Assembly: GCF_014649755.1 (NCBI RefSeq)
Contig: NZ_BMTQ01000007.1
Coordinates: 300,209 to 364,208, forward strand
DNA: 64,000 bases
DNA from: Streptomyces litmocidini
GTDB lineage: Bacteria > Actinomycetota > Actinomycetes > Streptomycetales > Streptomycetaceae
Reading direction: 5' to 3'
The translations under genes and the position numbers were made by a program. Positions 1 through 8,450 of this stretch are shown piece after piece; the stretch's first letter is position 1; the number at the start of each line of letters is the position of its first letter. Under the pieces are notes generated by a model, which did no database searches, was not told the DNA's origin, and was given only the letters and a program-made list of their open reading frames with translations.

Positions 1-244
1 GCGGCCAGCCGTCGGGTATGCGGCCCTCGGCGAGGGCGGTGAAGTGCTGGGGGCCCTTGGCGACGTCGGGGTGGGAGAGGAAGTCGCGCAGCGCGTCGTG
101 GCCGAGCACCGCCATGCCCTCGATCTCGCCGGGCAGCACCACGGGGGCCACGGCGCCCTCGGCGAGCAGCCGGGCGTTCGCCGCGTGCGGGCAGCCGCCG
201 GCCGGGTCCATGCGGTACGGCGGGGCGGGGTGCGGGGTGTTCAA
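1..244 (-). CDS. Cytochrome P450, N-terminal part (runs off window)
   Basis: Only the first 81 residues are in the window; the gene continues past base 1. The protein opens with PYRMDPAGGCPHAANARL, followed by a stretch ending GEIEGMAVLGHDALRDFLSH and a DVAKGPQHF segment, which is how many actinobacterial P450s begin (substrate-side N-terminus before the B helix). The haem-binding Cys and the I helix lie outside, so activity cannot be judged. I start at TTG 244 because AGGAG sits seven bases upstream; the internal ATG at 211 has no such site. It is a heme monooxygenase by family; substrate unknown. The 256 bases between it and the SDR gene (245-500) hold no gene I can support, only its presumed promoter. 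Confidence 0.8.
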   Translation of the reverse strand, partial: MNTPHPAPPYRMDPAGGCPHAANARLLAEGAVAPVVLPGEIEGMAVLGHDALRDFLSHPDVAKGPQHFTALAEGRIPDGWP

Positions 245-500
245 GGAAGGGACTCCTGACTGCGGGGCCGTCTCGGCAGGTGGGCGGTCAGATCCTACGG
301 TCAACCCCGGTCTTTTCGTACGGAGTTGCCCGACGGGAACCGTACTCCGGCCGACGTTCGGGACGCGTCACGGCGGCGCTGCCCGTCGGCGCCGGCGCGG
401 GCTTGTTCGCGGACCCCGGGTCGTCCGGCAGGCCGGCCGCGGCACACCGGGCCGGGTCGTCCGCCCGGGAACGCGGAACGTACGGCTCGCGGTCCACGCA

Positions 501-1226
501 TCACCAGGGCACTGTTCCGCCGTCGTCGAAGAACCCGCCGGTCGGTCCGTCGTCGGGCAGGGTCGCGAGGTGGATCGCGATCGCCGCGCCCTGGTGGGGG
601 GTGCGGACGCCCCGGAAGCCGTTGAGGCCGGTGGCGGTGAAGCCGGGACAGCCGGAGTTGATCAGGATGCCGGTGTCGCCCAGTTCCCTGGCGTATTGGA
701 CGGTGACGGCGTTGAGGAAGGTCTTGGACGCCAGGTACGCGGCGGGGACCGGGCCCATGTCGATGCCGGGCGTGGTCTGCAGGACGAGCGAGCCGACGCT
801 GCTGGACATGTTGACGATCCGCGGCGATGCCGAGGCGCGCAGCAGGGGCAGCATCGCGTTGGTGACGCGGATGACCCCGATCACGTTGGTCTCCACGACG
901 CCCCGTACGGTCGCGGGATCGACCGCGGTGGGCGTCTGCGGCATGCCGCCGGTGATCGCGGCGTTGTTGACCAGGACGTCGAGCCCTCCGGCGCGGTCGG
1001 CGATCAGTTCGGCCGCGGCGGCCGCACTCGCGTCGTCCGTCACGTCGAGCGGAACGCCGAACGCGTCGGCCCCGGCCGCGCGCAGCTTCTCCACCGCGGT
1101 GTCGCGGCGCTGTCGGTCCCGCGCGCCCACGCCGATTCGCCAGCCGAGGGCGCCCAGGCCCGCCGCGATCTCGTACCCGATTCCTCTGTTCGCGCCGGTC
1201 ACCAGCGCGATCGTCTGTTCGCTCAT
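501..1226 (-). CDS. SDR family NAD(P)-dependent oxidoreductase
   Basis: A 241-residue classical short-chain dehydrogenase/reductase. The dinucleotide-binding TGANRGIG is at residues 10-17, the VNNAA motif near 86-90, the catalytic Ser in the NMSSS segment at 141-143, and the catalytic Tyr164 and Lys168 in YLASK. The fold binds NAD(P)H at the N-terminal Rossmann half and reduces or oxidises a carbonyl or alcohol; the substrate cannot be read from sequence. It is cytoplasmic with no signal or membrane segment. It is divergent from the LysR gene at 1333 with a LysR-type box between the two, so it is the likely target of that regulator. Start chosen at ATG 1226, which begins the conserved region with MSEQTIALVTG. 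Confidence 0.92.
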   Translation of the reverse strand: MSEQTIALVTGANRGIGYEIAAGLGALGWRIGVGARDRQRRDTAVEKLRAAGADAFGVPLDVTDDASAAAAAELIADRAGGLDVLVNNAAITGGMPQTPTAVDPATVRGVVETNVIGVIRVTNAMLPLLRASASPRIVNMSSSVGSLVLQTTPGIDMGPVPAAYLASKTFLNAVTVQYARELGDTGILINSGCPGFTATGLNGFRGVRTPHQGAAIAIHLATLPDDGPTGGFFDDGGTVPW

Positions 1227-1282
1227 GCCACCGAGCGTGGCGCGGACCCGGACCGGACGTCCAAGACCGACCGGGTGGGCGT

Positions 1283-1301
1283 CGATACCGCACGGATATC
1301 G
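1283..1301. promoter_or_regulatory. LysR-type operator (T-N11-A dyad)
   Basis: CGATA-N9-TATCG is a perfect 5-bp inverted repeat, and its T1286 and A1298 are exactly eleven bases apart, the T-N11-A form known for LysR binding boxes. It lies in the 106-bp gap between the divergent SDR and LysR genes, 32 bp from the LysR start. I infer autoregulation and control of the SDR gene. Confidence 0.55.
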
Positions 1302-1332
1302 GTCGTGGTGAGCGGGCGGATACGATGACGCG

Positions 1333-2190
1333 GTGGAGACGCGGGAGTTGCGGTACTTCGTCGCCGTCGCGGAGGAGCTGCACTTCGGGCGGGCGGCGCG
1401 GCGGCTCGCCATGGCCCAACCACCGCTGTCGCGGGCGATCCAGCGGCTCGAGCGGCGGCTCGGGGTGGTTCTGCTCGACCGCACCGCTCGCGCAGTCGCC
1501 TTGACCGAGGCCGGGTCGGTGCTTCTGCGGGAGGCCCGGGCCGCACTCGACGCGGTCGAAGCCGCCGAACGCCGCACCCGCCGCGCAGCTGCCGCACCGT
1601 CCGGCGTGGTGCTGGCCACGAAAGCCGGAGCGGCCGGCGAACTGTTGGCGAAGCTGCTGGAGGCCTACGCCGCCGAGCCCGGCGCGGTCGCCGTCGAGGT
1701 GGTGCTGTGCGGGCCCGGCGAGCAGGAGGGGCTGCTGCGCGACGGGCGCGCCGACGTCGCCCTGCTCCAGCGGCCCTTCGACACGACGGCCGGACTCGAC
1801 ACCGAGGACCTGTACACCGAACGGCAGGTCGTGGTCCTGCCCGCGGGGCACCCCTTGGCCGGCCGACCCCATGTGTCGATGGCCGAGGTCACCACGCTGA
1901 CGGGCCTGCCCCTGCCGCGCTGGCCCCGGCGGGGCGGGGCGCCTCCGGACGGCCCCGGCCCGCAGGTGCGCGACCACACCCAGTTGTTCCAGCTGATCGC
2001 GCTCGGACGGGCCTGCGCGGTCGTGCCCGAGTCCCTCCGCGTCCACCTGCGCGACGATCACGCGACGGTGCCGGTACCGGACGCGCCGGCCGTCACGACC
2101 GTCATCGCCTGGCCACCGCACAGCAGGTCCAAAGCCGTCGCCGACCTCGTCCGCACCGCGACACGCCTCCGGGGCGCGTCCGGAAAGTAG
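1333..2190 (+). CDS. LysR family transcriptional regulator
   Basis: 285 residues. The N-terminal winged helix-turn-helix is plain (ELRYFVAVAEELHFGRAARR, then QPPLSRAIQRLERRLG, residues 4-43), followed by a linker helix and a substrate-binding domain with the usual two-lobe spacing (residues about 90-280). LysR proteins bind DNA as tetramers and respond to a small ligand, typically activating a divergent target. Here the divergent gene is the SDR oxidoreductase, and a T-N11-A box lies between them. Start is GTG 1333, which gives the canonical METRELRYF beginning. No ligand can be deduced. After the gene, 168 bp up to 2358 contain nothing I can name. Confidence 0.93.
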   Translation: METRELRYFVAVAEELHFGRAARRLAMAQPPLSRAIQRLERRLGVVLLDRTARAVALTEAGSVLLREARAALDAVEAAERRTRRAAAAPSGVVLATKAGAAGELLAKLLEAYAAEPGAVAVEVVLCGPGEQEGLLRDGRADVALLQRPFDTTAGLDTEDLYTERQVVVLPAGHPLAGRPHVSMAEVTTLTGLPLPRWPRRGGAPPDGPGPQVRDHTQLFQLIALGRACAVVPESLRVHLRDDHATVPVPDAPAVTTVIAWPPHSRSKAVADLVRTATRLRGASGK

Positions 2191-2358
2191 CGCCGTCCGC
2201 CCGGAGGGCGGGGCTCGCGGCGTCCGGCGCGTGCGCGGGCCCCGGCCGCCGGGGTGCCACCCGGGCGGAGGCACGACGCGCCGCCGTACGCCCCACCCGC
2301 TACGCCGGTCGGCGCACTCCGATCTGCGCGCTCCGCACCTCCTTCCTACGGTGACTGA

Positions 2359-3630
2359 ATGATCGTCACGTCAGCTGTCCGTCATGCCGCCGCCGGTTCC
2401 GCGGCGCTGCTGTTCGTGCTGCCCGTTCCGGCGGCCGCCGCCTCCCCCGCCACCCCCGTCACGTCCTTCGTCGGGGAGCCCACGCCGCCCGCGCGCCAGT
2501 ACGTCGACCCGGTGCGCCTCGACCGGCAGGGCACGCAGGTGCAGCGGCTGCCGGGAGCCCCTTCCCTGCCGTCGGTCTCCGCGCTGTCGTGGGTCGTGGC
2601 GGACGCCTCCTCGGGCGAGGTGCTCGCCGCGCGGAACGCGCACCGGAAGCTGCCTCCGGCCAGTACCCTCAAGGCGCTGTTCGCGCTCACCGCCCTCCCC
2701 CACCACGCGCCGTCCGAGCGGCACACCGTGGCCGATGCCGAGCTGACCGGGATCGGGTCCGGAAGCAGCCTGGTCGGGGTGAAGGAGGGGTACACGTACA
2801 AGGTCTCGGACCTGTGGAACGGCGTCTTCCTCAGCTCGGGGAACGACGCCGTGCACGTGTTGGCGGCGATGAACGGCGGCTGGGAGTCGATGACCCGGCA
2901 GATGCAGGAGAAGGCCCGCTCCCTGGGCGCCCAGGACACCCACGTGGTCTCCCCCGACGGGTACGACGCCCCCGGGCAGGTGTCCTCCGCGTACGACCTG
3001 GCGGTGTTCGGCCGGGCCGGGCTCCAGGACCCGGAGTTCGCCCGGTACTGCTCGACGGCGTACGCGGACTTCCCGGCCGGCTCCTGGTCGTACGGCATCG
3101 CCAACACCAACCGGCTCCTGACGGGCGCGGACGGGGTGGGCCGCTACCCCGGACTCCTCGGGATCAAGAACGGCTACACGAGCAACGCGGGCAACACCCT
3201 GATCTCGGCGGCCCGGCGCGGTGACCGGACGCTCGTGGTGTCGGTGATGAACCCCCAGGAGGGCGGCGGCTTCGCCGTGTACGAGGAGGCCCGGTCGCTG
3301 CTCGACTGGGGCTTCGGGGCCGCGGGCCGGGTGCGGCCGGTGGGCTCGCTCGCGCCGGTGCGGGCGAAGGCAGCGGTCGATCCGGGCGCGCGGGCCGTGT
3401 CGGTGGCCCGGGAGGGACGCGGCGCGAAGACGGCGGACCGGGAGGGGCGGGGCGCGGCGGCGGCGCCCCGGCCCGGGGCCGAGACGGCGGCCGCGCCCGC
3501 GAGGAGGACCCTGGAGGCGGGGTCCTCGGGCCCGTCGGCCGGCCTTCCGCTGACCCTGGTGGGCTCGGCCTGCGCCGCCGCGCTCGCCCTGTGGGGGTGG
3601 CGGCGCAGGGCGGCGGCCCGGCGGGCCTGA
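2359..3630 (+). CDS. D-alanyl-D-alanine carboxypeptidase (peptidase S11)
   Basis: A 423-residue secreted or membrane-anchored penicillin-binding protein that trims the terminal D-Ala from peptidoglycan pentapeptides. An N-terminal signal peptide (hydrophobic to about residue 28) is followed by the serine-transpeptidase fold: S102-TLK105 (SxxK), S160-G-N (SxN), and K270-N-G in the place of KTG; KNG is a tolerated variant seen in this actinobacterial group. The C-terminal 80 residues are Ala/Arg/Gly-rich and end with one membrane helix (LPLTLVGSACAAALALWGW) and a basic tail, so the enzyme is probably held on the outer face of the membrane at both ends. A strong terminator hairpin follows at 3744. 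Confidence 0.93.
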   Translation: MIVTSAVRHAAAGSAALLFVLPVPAAAASPATPVTSFVGEPTPPARQYVDPVRLDRQGTQVQRLPGAPSLPSVSALSWVVADASSGEVLAARNAHRKLPPASTLKALFALTALPHHAPSERHTVADAELTGIGSGSSLVGVKEGYTYKVSDLWNGVFLSSGNDAVHVLAAMNGGWESMTRQMQEKARSLGAQDTHVVSPDGYDAPGQVSSAYDLAVFGRAGLQDPEFARYCSTAYADFPAGSWSYGIANTNRLLTGADGVGRYPGLLGIKNGYTSNAGNTLISAARRGDRTLVVSVMNPQEGGGFAVYEEARSLLDWGFGAAGRVRPVGSLAPVRAKAAVDPGARAVSVAREGRGAKTADREGRGAAAAPRPGAETAAAPARRTLEAGSSGPSAGLPLTLVGSACAAALALWGWRRRAAARRA

Positions 3631-3743
3631 CGCCCGCCCCGTGGACCGCCGGTCGTGCGGCGCCGCTGGAGACACCGGGCCCGGGTCGTGCCGGCGACGG
3701 TTCGGTGGGCGCCGCACGGTCCGGCTCCTAACCTGCGGGAAGA

Positions 3744-3771
3744 CCGCCCGGGGCCGGCCCGGGCGGCTTTT
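3744..3771 (+). terminator. Rho-independent terminator
   Basis: A perfect 9-bp stem, CCGCCCGGG / CCCGGGCGG, with a 5-base loop is followed at once by CTTTT. It lies 113 bp past the carboxypeptidase stop and ends only 15 bases before the next start codon, so it could also act as an attenuator for the DUF6058 gene. Confidence 0.75.
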
Positions 3772-3786
3772 CCGAGGAGCGACGCG

Positions 3787-4443
3787 ATGACGGACCGGGC
3801 ACTGACGGACCGGGCGGCGGCGGAGGACCGGGCGGCGGAAGAGGCGGTGCCGTCCGTGCGGATCGCCGAGCGGTTCCGCGAGCTGAACGGCGACCATCCG
3901 ATGACCGCCGCCGACGACGCGTACGTCACCGCCCAGTTCGTCCCGCTGGACGCGTTGTGCGCCGCACTCGGCCGGGACCCCGACGAGGTCCGGTCGCTGA
4001 TGCTCGCGGGACTGCTGCCGCTGCCCGGCTACCTGCGGTCGGACGGCGCCGAGATGGTGCCGCGCGATCTGTTCGCGCTCGCCGACGCGGCGGGCGGCGT
4101 CGACCGCCTGCGCGCGTGGTTCACCGGGCACTGGGAGGACCCGGACCGGGGCGAGGAGGAGTGGGCGGCGTATCTGAGCGGCCGGTACGTCTGCCTGCAC
4201 GCGGTCACTCCGGCGAACATCCACCGGAAGGACGAGCTGACGGCGGAGATCACCGCGCGCCTCGCGGAGGCCGGGGACGACCCCTCGCCGGAGTGGCGCG
4301 CCGCCCTCCACGCATGCGTGGACGAGCTGGACGCCCTGGAGCCCGCGTTCACGGCGTACGACCGGCTGCGGTTCGGCGGACCGGTCTCGCGGGACGCCTG
4401 TGTGGAGGTCCCCAGGGCGCTCTTTCCCCTCGCGTCCCGCTGA
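3787..4443 (+). CDS. DUF6058 family protein
   Basis: 218 residues, soluble, acidic. The run from RFRELNGDHPMTAADDAYVT through LMLAGLLPLPGYLRSDG and a FTGHWEDPD region matches what I know as DUF6058, which databases describe as a natural-product-biosynthesis-associated family; its biochemical role is not established and I do not assign one. No membrane segment or catalytic motif is obvious. Start is ATG 3787, with GAGGAG eight bases upstream. A terminator hairpin ends just before this ribosome site, so the gene either has its own start within a very short stretch or is expressed by read-through. Confidence 0.8.
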   Translation: MTDRALTDRAAAEDRAAEEAVPSVRIAERFRELNGDHPMTAADDAYVTAQFVPLDALCAALGRDPDEVRSLMLAGLLPLPGYLRSDGAEMVPRDLFALADAAGGVDRLRAWFTGHWEDPDRGEEEWAAYLSGRYVCLHAVTPANIHRKDELTAEITARLAEAGDDPSPEWRAALHACVDELDALEPAFTAYDRLRFGGPVSRDACVEVPRALFPLASR

Positions 4444-4491
4444 GCGGCGACCCGGCGGGGCCTGGGCCCCGGGTCGCCGCCGTCGGACGGG

Positions 4492-6897
4492 TCAGGCGCC
4501 GACGTACTCCGCGAGGTGCTCGCCGGTGAGGGTCGAGCGGGCCGCGACGAGGTCGGCGGGCGTGCCCTCGAAGACGATCTTCCCGCCGTCGTGGCCCGCG
4601 CCGGGGCCCAGGTCGATGATCCAGTCGGCGTGCGCCATGACGGCCTGGTGGTGCTCGACGACGATGACCGACTTGCCGGAGTCCACGAGCCGGTCGAGCA
4701 GGCCGAGGAGCTGCTCGACGTCGGCGAGGTGGAGGCCGGTGGTCGGCTCGTCCAGGACGTAGACGCCCCCCTTGTCGCCCATGTGCGTGGCCAGCTTGAG
4801 GCGCTGTCGCTCGCCGCCGGAGAGCGTGGTGAGCGGCTGGCCGAGGCTCAGGTAGCCGAGCCCGACGTCGACGAGCCGGGCCAGGATCCGCCGCGCGGCC
4901 GGGGTGCGCGCCTCTCCGGAGCCGAAGAACTCCTCGGCCTCGGTCACGGACATGGCGAGCACCTCGCTGATGTCCCGGCCGCCGAGGAGGTGTTCGAGCA
5001 CCGAGGGCTGGAACCGCTTGCCCTCGCAGTCCTCGCAGGTGAAGGAGGTGCCGGCCATCATCCCCAGGTCGGTGTAGAGGACGCCCGCGCCGTTGCAGGT
5101 GGGGCAGGCGCCCTCGGAGTTGGCGCTGAACAGCGCGGGCTTCACGCCGTTGGCCTTGGCGAAGGCCTTGCGGATCGGGTCGAGCAGCCCGGTGTACGTG
5201 GCGGGGTTGCTGCGCCGGGAGCCGCGGATCGCGCCCTGGTCGACGGAGACCACCTCCTCGCCTGCGGGGATCGAGCCGTGCACGAGCGAGCTCTTGCCGG
5301 AGCCGGCGACGCCGGTCACGACGGTGAGCACGCCGAGCGGGATGTCGACGTCGACGTCGCGCAGGTTGTGCGTCGACGCGCCGCGGATCCTCAGGGCCCC
5401 GGTGGGCCTGCGGACCGATTCCTTGACGGCGGCCCGGTCGTCGAGGTGGCGGCCGGTGACGGTGCCGGAGGCCCGCAGTCCGTCCACGGTGCCCTCGAAG
5501 CAGACGGTGCCGCCGGCCGTGCCGGCGCCGGGGCCGAGGTCGACCACGTGGTCGGCGATCGCGATGGCCTCCGGCTTGTGCTCCACGACGAGCACCGTGT
5601 TGCCCTTGTCGCGCAGCTGGAGCAGCAGGTCGTTCATCCGCCGGATGTCGTGCGGATGCAGGCCGATGGTGGGCTCGTCGAAGACGTACGTGACGTCGGT
5701 GAGCGAGGAGCCGAGGTGGCGGATCATCTTGACGCGCTGTGCCTCGCCGCCCGACAGCGTGCCCGAGGGGCGGTCGAGGGAGAGGTAGCCGAGACCGATC
5801 TCCACGAACGAGTCCAGGGTTCGCTGGAGCGCGGTGAGCAGCGGGGCCACCGAGGGCTCGTCGAGGCCGCGGACCCAGGCGGCGAGGTCGCTGATCTGCA
5901 TCGCGCAGGCGTCGGCGATGCTGATCCGCCCGATCTTCGACGCCCTGGCGCCCTCGCTGAGCCGGGTGCCGTCGCAGTCGGGGCAGGTGGTGAAGGTGAC
6001 GGCCCGCTCGACGAACGCCCGGATGTGGGGCTGCATGCCCTCCTTCTCCTTGGCCAGGAAGGACTTCTGGATGCGCGGGATCAGACCCTCGTAGGTCATG
6101 TTGATCCCGGCGATCTTCATCCGGACCGGCTCGTGGTGGAGGAAGGCCCGGAGTTCCTTCTCGGTGTACTCGCGGATCGGCTTGTCCGGGTCGACGAGGC
6201 CGGACTCGCTGTAGAGGCGGTGGTTCCAGCCGCCCGGGGTGTAGCCGGGGACGGTGAGCGCGCCCTCGGCGAGCGACTTGGAGTCGTCGTAGAGCCGGCC
6301 GAGGTCGATGTCGGAGACCGTGCCCCGGCCCTCACAGCCCGGACACATGCCGCCGGTGCGCTCGAAGGTCGTCTTCTCGGCCTTCCTGTCGCCGCGCTCG
6401 ACGGTGATCGCGCCGCTGGCCCGGACCGAGGGGACGTTGAAGGCGTAGGCGCCGGGCGGGCCGATGTGCGGCTCGCCGAGGCGGCTGAAGAGGATCCGCA
6501 GCATCGCGTTGACGTCGGTGGCGGTGCCGACGGTGGACCGGGGGTCCGCTCCGAGGCGCTGCTGGTCGACGATGATCGCGGTCGTCAGGCCTTCGAGGAC
6601 GTCGACCTCGGGCCGGGCGAGCGTCGGCATGAAGCCCTGGACGAAGGCGCTGTACGTCTCGTTGATCAGCCGCTGCGACTCGGCGGCGATCGTGTCGAAC
6701 ACGAGGGAGCTCTTGCCCGAGCCGGAGACGCCGGTGAAGACCGTGAGCCGGCGCTTCGGGATCTCGATGCTCACGTCCTTGAGGTTGTTCTCCCGCGCGC
6801 CGTGCACGCGGATCAGGTCGTGCCGGTCGGCGGCGTGGGGGGCGGGCGTCCGCTCGTCCGCACCCGGCGCTCTGTTCATCGTGTTCATGGCAGTCAC
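4492..6897 (-). CDS. UvrA-like ABC ATPase (DrrC-type / UvrA class II)
   Basis: 801 residues with two ABC ATPase cassettes. Cassette 1 has GVSGSGKSSLVF (Walker A, about residue 57), LSGGEAQRVKM (signature) and FDEPTIGLH (Walker B); cassette 2 has GVAGSGKSSLVH, LSGGERQRLKL and LDEPTTGLH. Paired CxxC zinc modules (CPGCEGRG, CPDCDG, CPTCNG...CEDCEG) are present. The length is well under the roughly 950 residues of housekeeping UvrA and closer to the drug-resistance protein DrrC and UvrA2, which lack part of the UvrB-interaction region, so a role in handling DNA-intercalating compounds is a fair inference. The GTG start at 6897 follows the DUF5133 stop by one base, so the two genes are translationally coupled. 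Confidence 0.9.
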   Translation of the reverse strand: MTAMNTMNRAPGADERTPAPHAADRHDLIRVHGARENNLKDVSIEIPKRRLTVFTGVSGSGKSSLVFDTIAAESQRLINETYSAFVQGFMPTLARPEVDVLEGLTTAIIVDQQRLGADPRSTVGTATDVNAMLRILFSRLGEPHIGPPGAYAFNVPSVRASGAITVERGDRKAEKTTFERTGGMCPGCEGRGTVSDIDLGRLYDDSKSLAEGALTVPGYTPGGWNHRLYSESGLVDPDKPIREYTEKELRAFLHHEPVRMKIAGINMTYEGLIPRIQKSFLAKEKEGMQPHIRAFVERAVTFTTCPDCDGTRLSEGARASKIGRISIADACAMQISDLAAWVRGLDEPSVAPLLTALQRTLDSFVEIGLGYLSLDRPSGTLSGGEAQRVKMIRHLGSSLTDVTYVFDEPTIGLHPHDIRRMNDLLLQLRDKGNTVLVVEHKPEAIAIADHVVDLGPGAGTAGGTVCFEGTVDGLRASGTVTGRHLDDRAAVKESVRRPTGALRIRGASTHNLRDVDVDIPLGVLTVVTGVAGSGKSSLVHGSIPAGEEVVSVDQGAIRGSRRSNPATYTGLLDPIRKAFAKANGVKPALFSANSEGACPTCNGAGVLYTDLGMMAGTSFTCEDCEGKRFQPSVLEHLLGGRDISEVLAMSVTEAEEFFGSGEARTPAARRILARLVDVGLGYLSLGQPLTTLSGGERQRLKLATHMGDKGGVYVLDEPTTGLHLADVEQLLGLLDRLVDSGKSVIVVEHHQAVMAHADWIIDLGPGAGHDGGKIVFEGTPADLVAARSTLTGEHLAEYVGA

Positions 6898-6898
6898 G

Positions 6899-7138
6899 CT
6901 AGTGGCGGCACGGGGGGCGTGCTTCTCGATTCCTGATCTCCGCGGTCGTCACGTAGCGCTCCGCGGCGAGGACGGCCTCGCGGGCGGTGCGCACTCCCAT
7001 CAGGACGCACAGGGTGTACGCCGTGTCCTCGAAGCGCCGGCGGGCCGACAGGTCGCACGGCCTGTCCAGCACGGTCCGCTCCTGGGCGCGGAAGTGCCGG
7101 AGCAGCCGGTCGACCGTGTTCCTGTCGGGCAGCAGCAT
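6899..7138 (-). CDS. DUF5133 domain-containing protein
   Basis: 79 residues: MLLPDRNTVDRLLRHFRAQ, then a RRRFEDTAYTLCVLMGVRT core and an AVLAAERY helix. This is the DUF5133 family, small helical proteins common in Streptomyces and of unknown function. A strong ribosome site (GGAGA) precedes ATG 7138. The stop is TAG, followed by C and the GTG of the UvrA-like gene, so it is the first gene of a tight two-gene operon. The divergent gap 7139-7281 should hold promoters for this operon and for the epimerase gene. Confidence 0.88.
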   Translation of the reverse strand: MLLPDRNTVDRLLRHFRAQERTVLDRPCDLSARRRFEDTAYTLCVLMGVRTAREAVLAAERYVTTAEIRNREARPPCRH

Positions 7139-7281
7139 GGCCGTTCTCCTGTCTCCTGAGTCGCTTCATGTTCCCGGCCGTCGGCCGTGTCCGCGACCCA
7201 TACGGACACGCTGGGTGACAACGAGGGCCAGGGGTGGTTGCCGGAATGCGCTTCCGCCGCCCATGGCGGAGGGTCGGAGAC

Positions 7282-8319
7282 ATGAATCCGAGCACGATTT
7301 CGCGCGTCGTCGTCACGGGCGCCACCGGCAACGTCGGCACGAGTCTCGTCCGGCTCCTGGCAAGCGAGCCGGAGGTCGGCTCCGTCCTCGGCCTCGCCCG
7401 CCGCCGGCCCGGTTTCGACCTTCCCGGGGTGGAGTGGGCCGAGCTGGACCTCTCCCGCGACGGGGACGAGCCCCGGCTCGCGCAGTACCTGTCGGAGGCG
7501 GACGCGGTGGTGCACCTGGCCTGGCGGTTCGGGCCGACCCACGACCCGGTGGAGACCTGGCGGACCAACGTCCTGGGGTCGGTCCGCGTCTTCGACGCGG
7601 TGGCGGCGGCCCGGGTGCCGGTCCTGGTGCACGCCTCCTCGGTGGGCGCGTACTCCCCCGGCCCCGAAGGCGGCTCCCCGGTGTCCGAGGCGTGGCCGAC
7701 GCACGGGTGGCCGGGTGCCGCGTACACCCGGGAGAAGGCCTATCTGGAGCGGGTCCTCGACACGTTCGAGCGGGACCATCCGCTGACCCGGGTGGTCCGG
7801 ATGCGTCCGGCGTTCCTCTTCAAGGAGGAGTCGGCGAGCGAGCAGCGGCGGATCTTCGCGGGGCGGTTCTTCCCGGGCCAGCTGATGCGGCCCGAACTGC
7901 TTCCGCTGCTGCCGGAGTTCGAGGGGCTCCGTTTCCAGGTCCTGCACACCGAGGACGCGGCGGACGCCTACCGCAGGGCGCTGCTGCGGGACGTCCGGGG
8001 CCCGTTCAACCTCGCCGCGGACCCGGTGATCGACGGGGCGACGCTGGGCGAGCTGTTGAACGCCCGGCCGGTGAAGGTGCCCGCCGGCGCGGTGCGGGGC
8101 GCCCTGTCGGCGGCCTGGCGGCTGCGGCTGGTCCCCGCCTCCCCGGGTCTCTTCGACGCGCTGCGGCACCTGCCGCTGCTCGCCACCGAACGGGCCCGGC
8201 AGGAGCTGGGCTGGGAGCCGGCGGCGAGCTCGCTGGAGGCCCTGGAGGCGTTCCTGCGCGGGGTCCGCGGGGGCACGGGCGACGACACGGCTCCGCTGGC
8301 GGGACGCCGCATCGGCTGA
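7282..8319 (+). CDS. NAD-dependent epimerase/dehydratase family protein
   Basis: 345 residues of the extended-SDR fold. The nucleotide-binding motif TGATGNVG is at residues 12-19, an acidic DLSRD segment follows the second strand, the HASSVGAYSPG segment supplies the catalytic Ser region, and AYTREKAYLE provides the Tyr-xxx-Lys pair. Enzymes of this group act on nucleotide sugars or other carbonyl substrates using NAD(P); no sugar gene is adjacent, so the substrate is open. Start is ATG 7282 behind GGAG; an upstream in-frame ATG at 7234 lacks a ribosome site. The gene converges on the GST-like gene across a repeat-rich terminator region. Confidence 0.85.
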   Translation: MNPSTISRVVVTGATGNVGTSLVRLLASEPEVGSVLGLARRRPGFDLPGVEWAELDLSRDGDEPRLAQYLSEADAVVHLAWRFGPTHDPVETWRTNVLGSVRVFDAVAAARVPVLVHASSVGAYSPGPEGGSPVSEAWPTHGWPGAAYTREKAYLERVLDTFERDHPLTRVVRMRPAFLFKEESASEQRRIFAGRFFPGQLMRPELLPLLPEFEGLRFQVLHTEDAADAYRRALLRDVRGPFNLAADPVIDGATLGELLNARPVKVPAGAVRGALSAAWRLRLVPASPGLFDALRHLPLLATERARQELGWEPAASSLEALEAFLRGVRGGTGDDTAPLAGRRIG

Positions 8320-8438
8320 CGGCGCCCGCCGGAGGCGGGGGCGGGCGCGTCGGGGGGAGGGACGGGCCCGCCGGAGCCGGGGCGGGCGGCGTCGCTCCCC
8401 GGGCGGCCGACGGCGCCCGCCGGAGGCGGGGCGGGCGG
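8318..8438. terminator. Triplicated hairpin repeat between convergent genes
   Basis: Three copies of CGCCCGCCGGAG..GGGGCGGGCG (near 8324, 8366 and 8414) occupy the gap between the convergent epimerase and GST-like genes. The first and third share a 23-bp identical run (8318-8340 and 8409-8431). Each unit folds into a stem of CGCCCGCC with GGCGGGCG, so the array probably terminates transcription in both directions. No T-tract is present, which is common for Streptomyces terminators. Confidence 0.6.
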
Positions 8439-8450
8439 TGTCGGTGCCCG

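Noticed and set aside
1..1328. A long plus-strand frame spanning the P450 and SDR genes.
   Set aside because: It is antisense to two well-recognised minus-strand genes and has no family features.
8318..8438. Repeats between convergent genes as a possible CRISPR array.
   Set aside because: Three GC-only units with self-complementary arms, no unique spacers and no cas genes; fits terminator hairpins.
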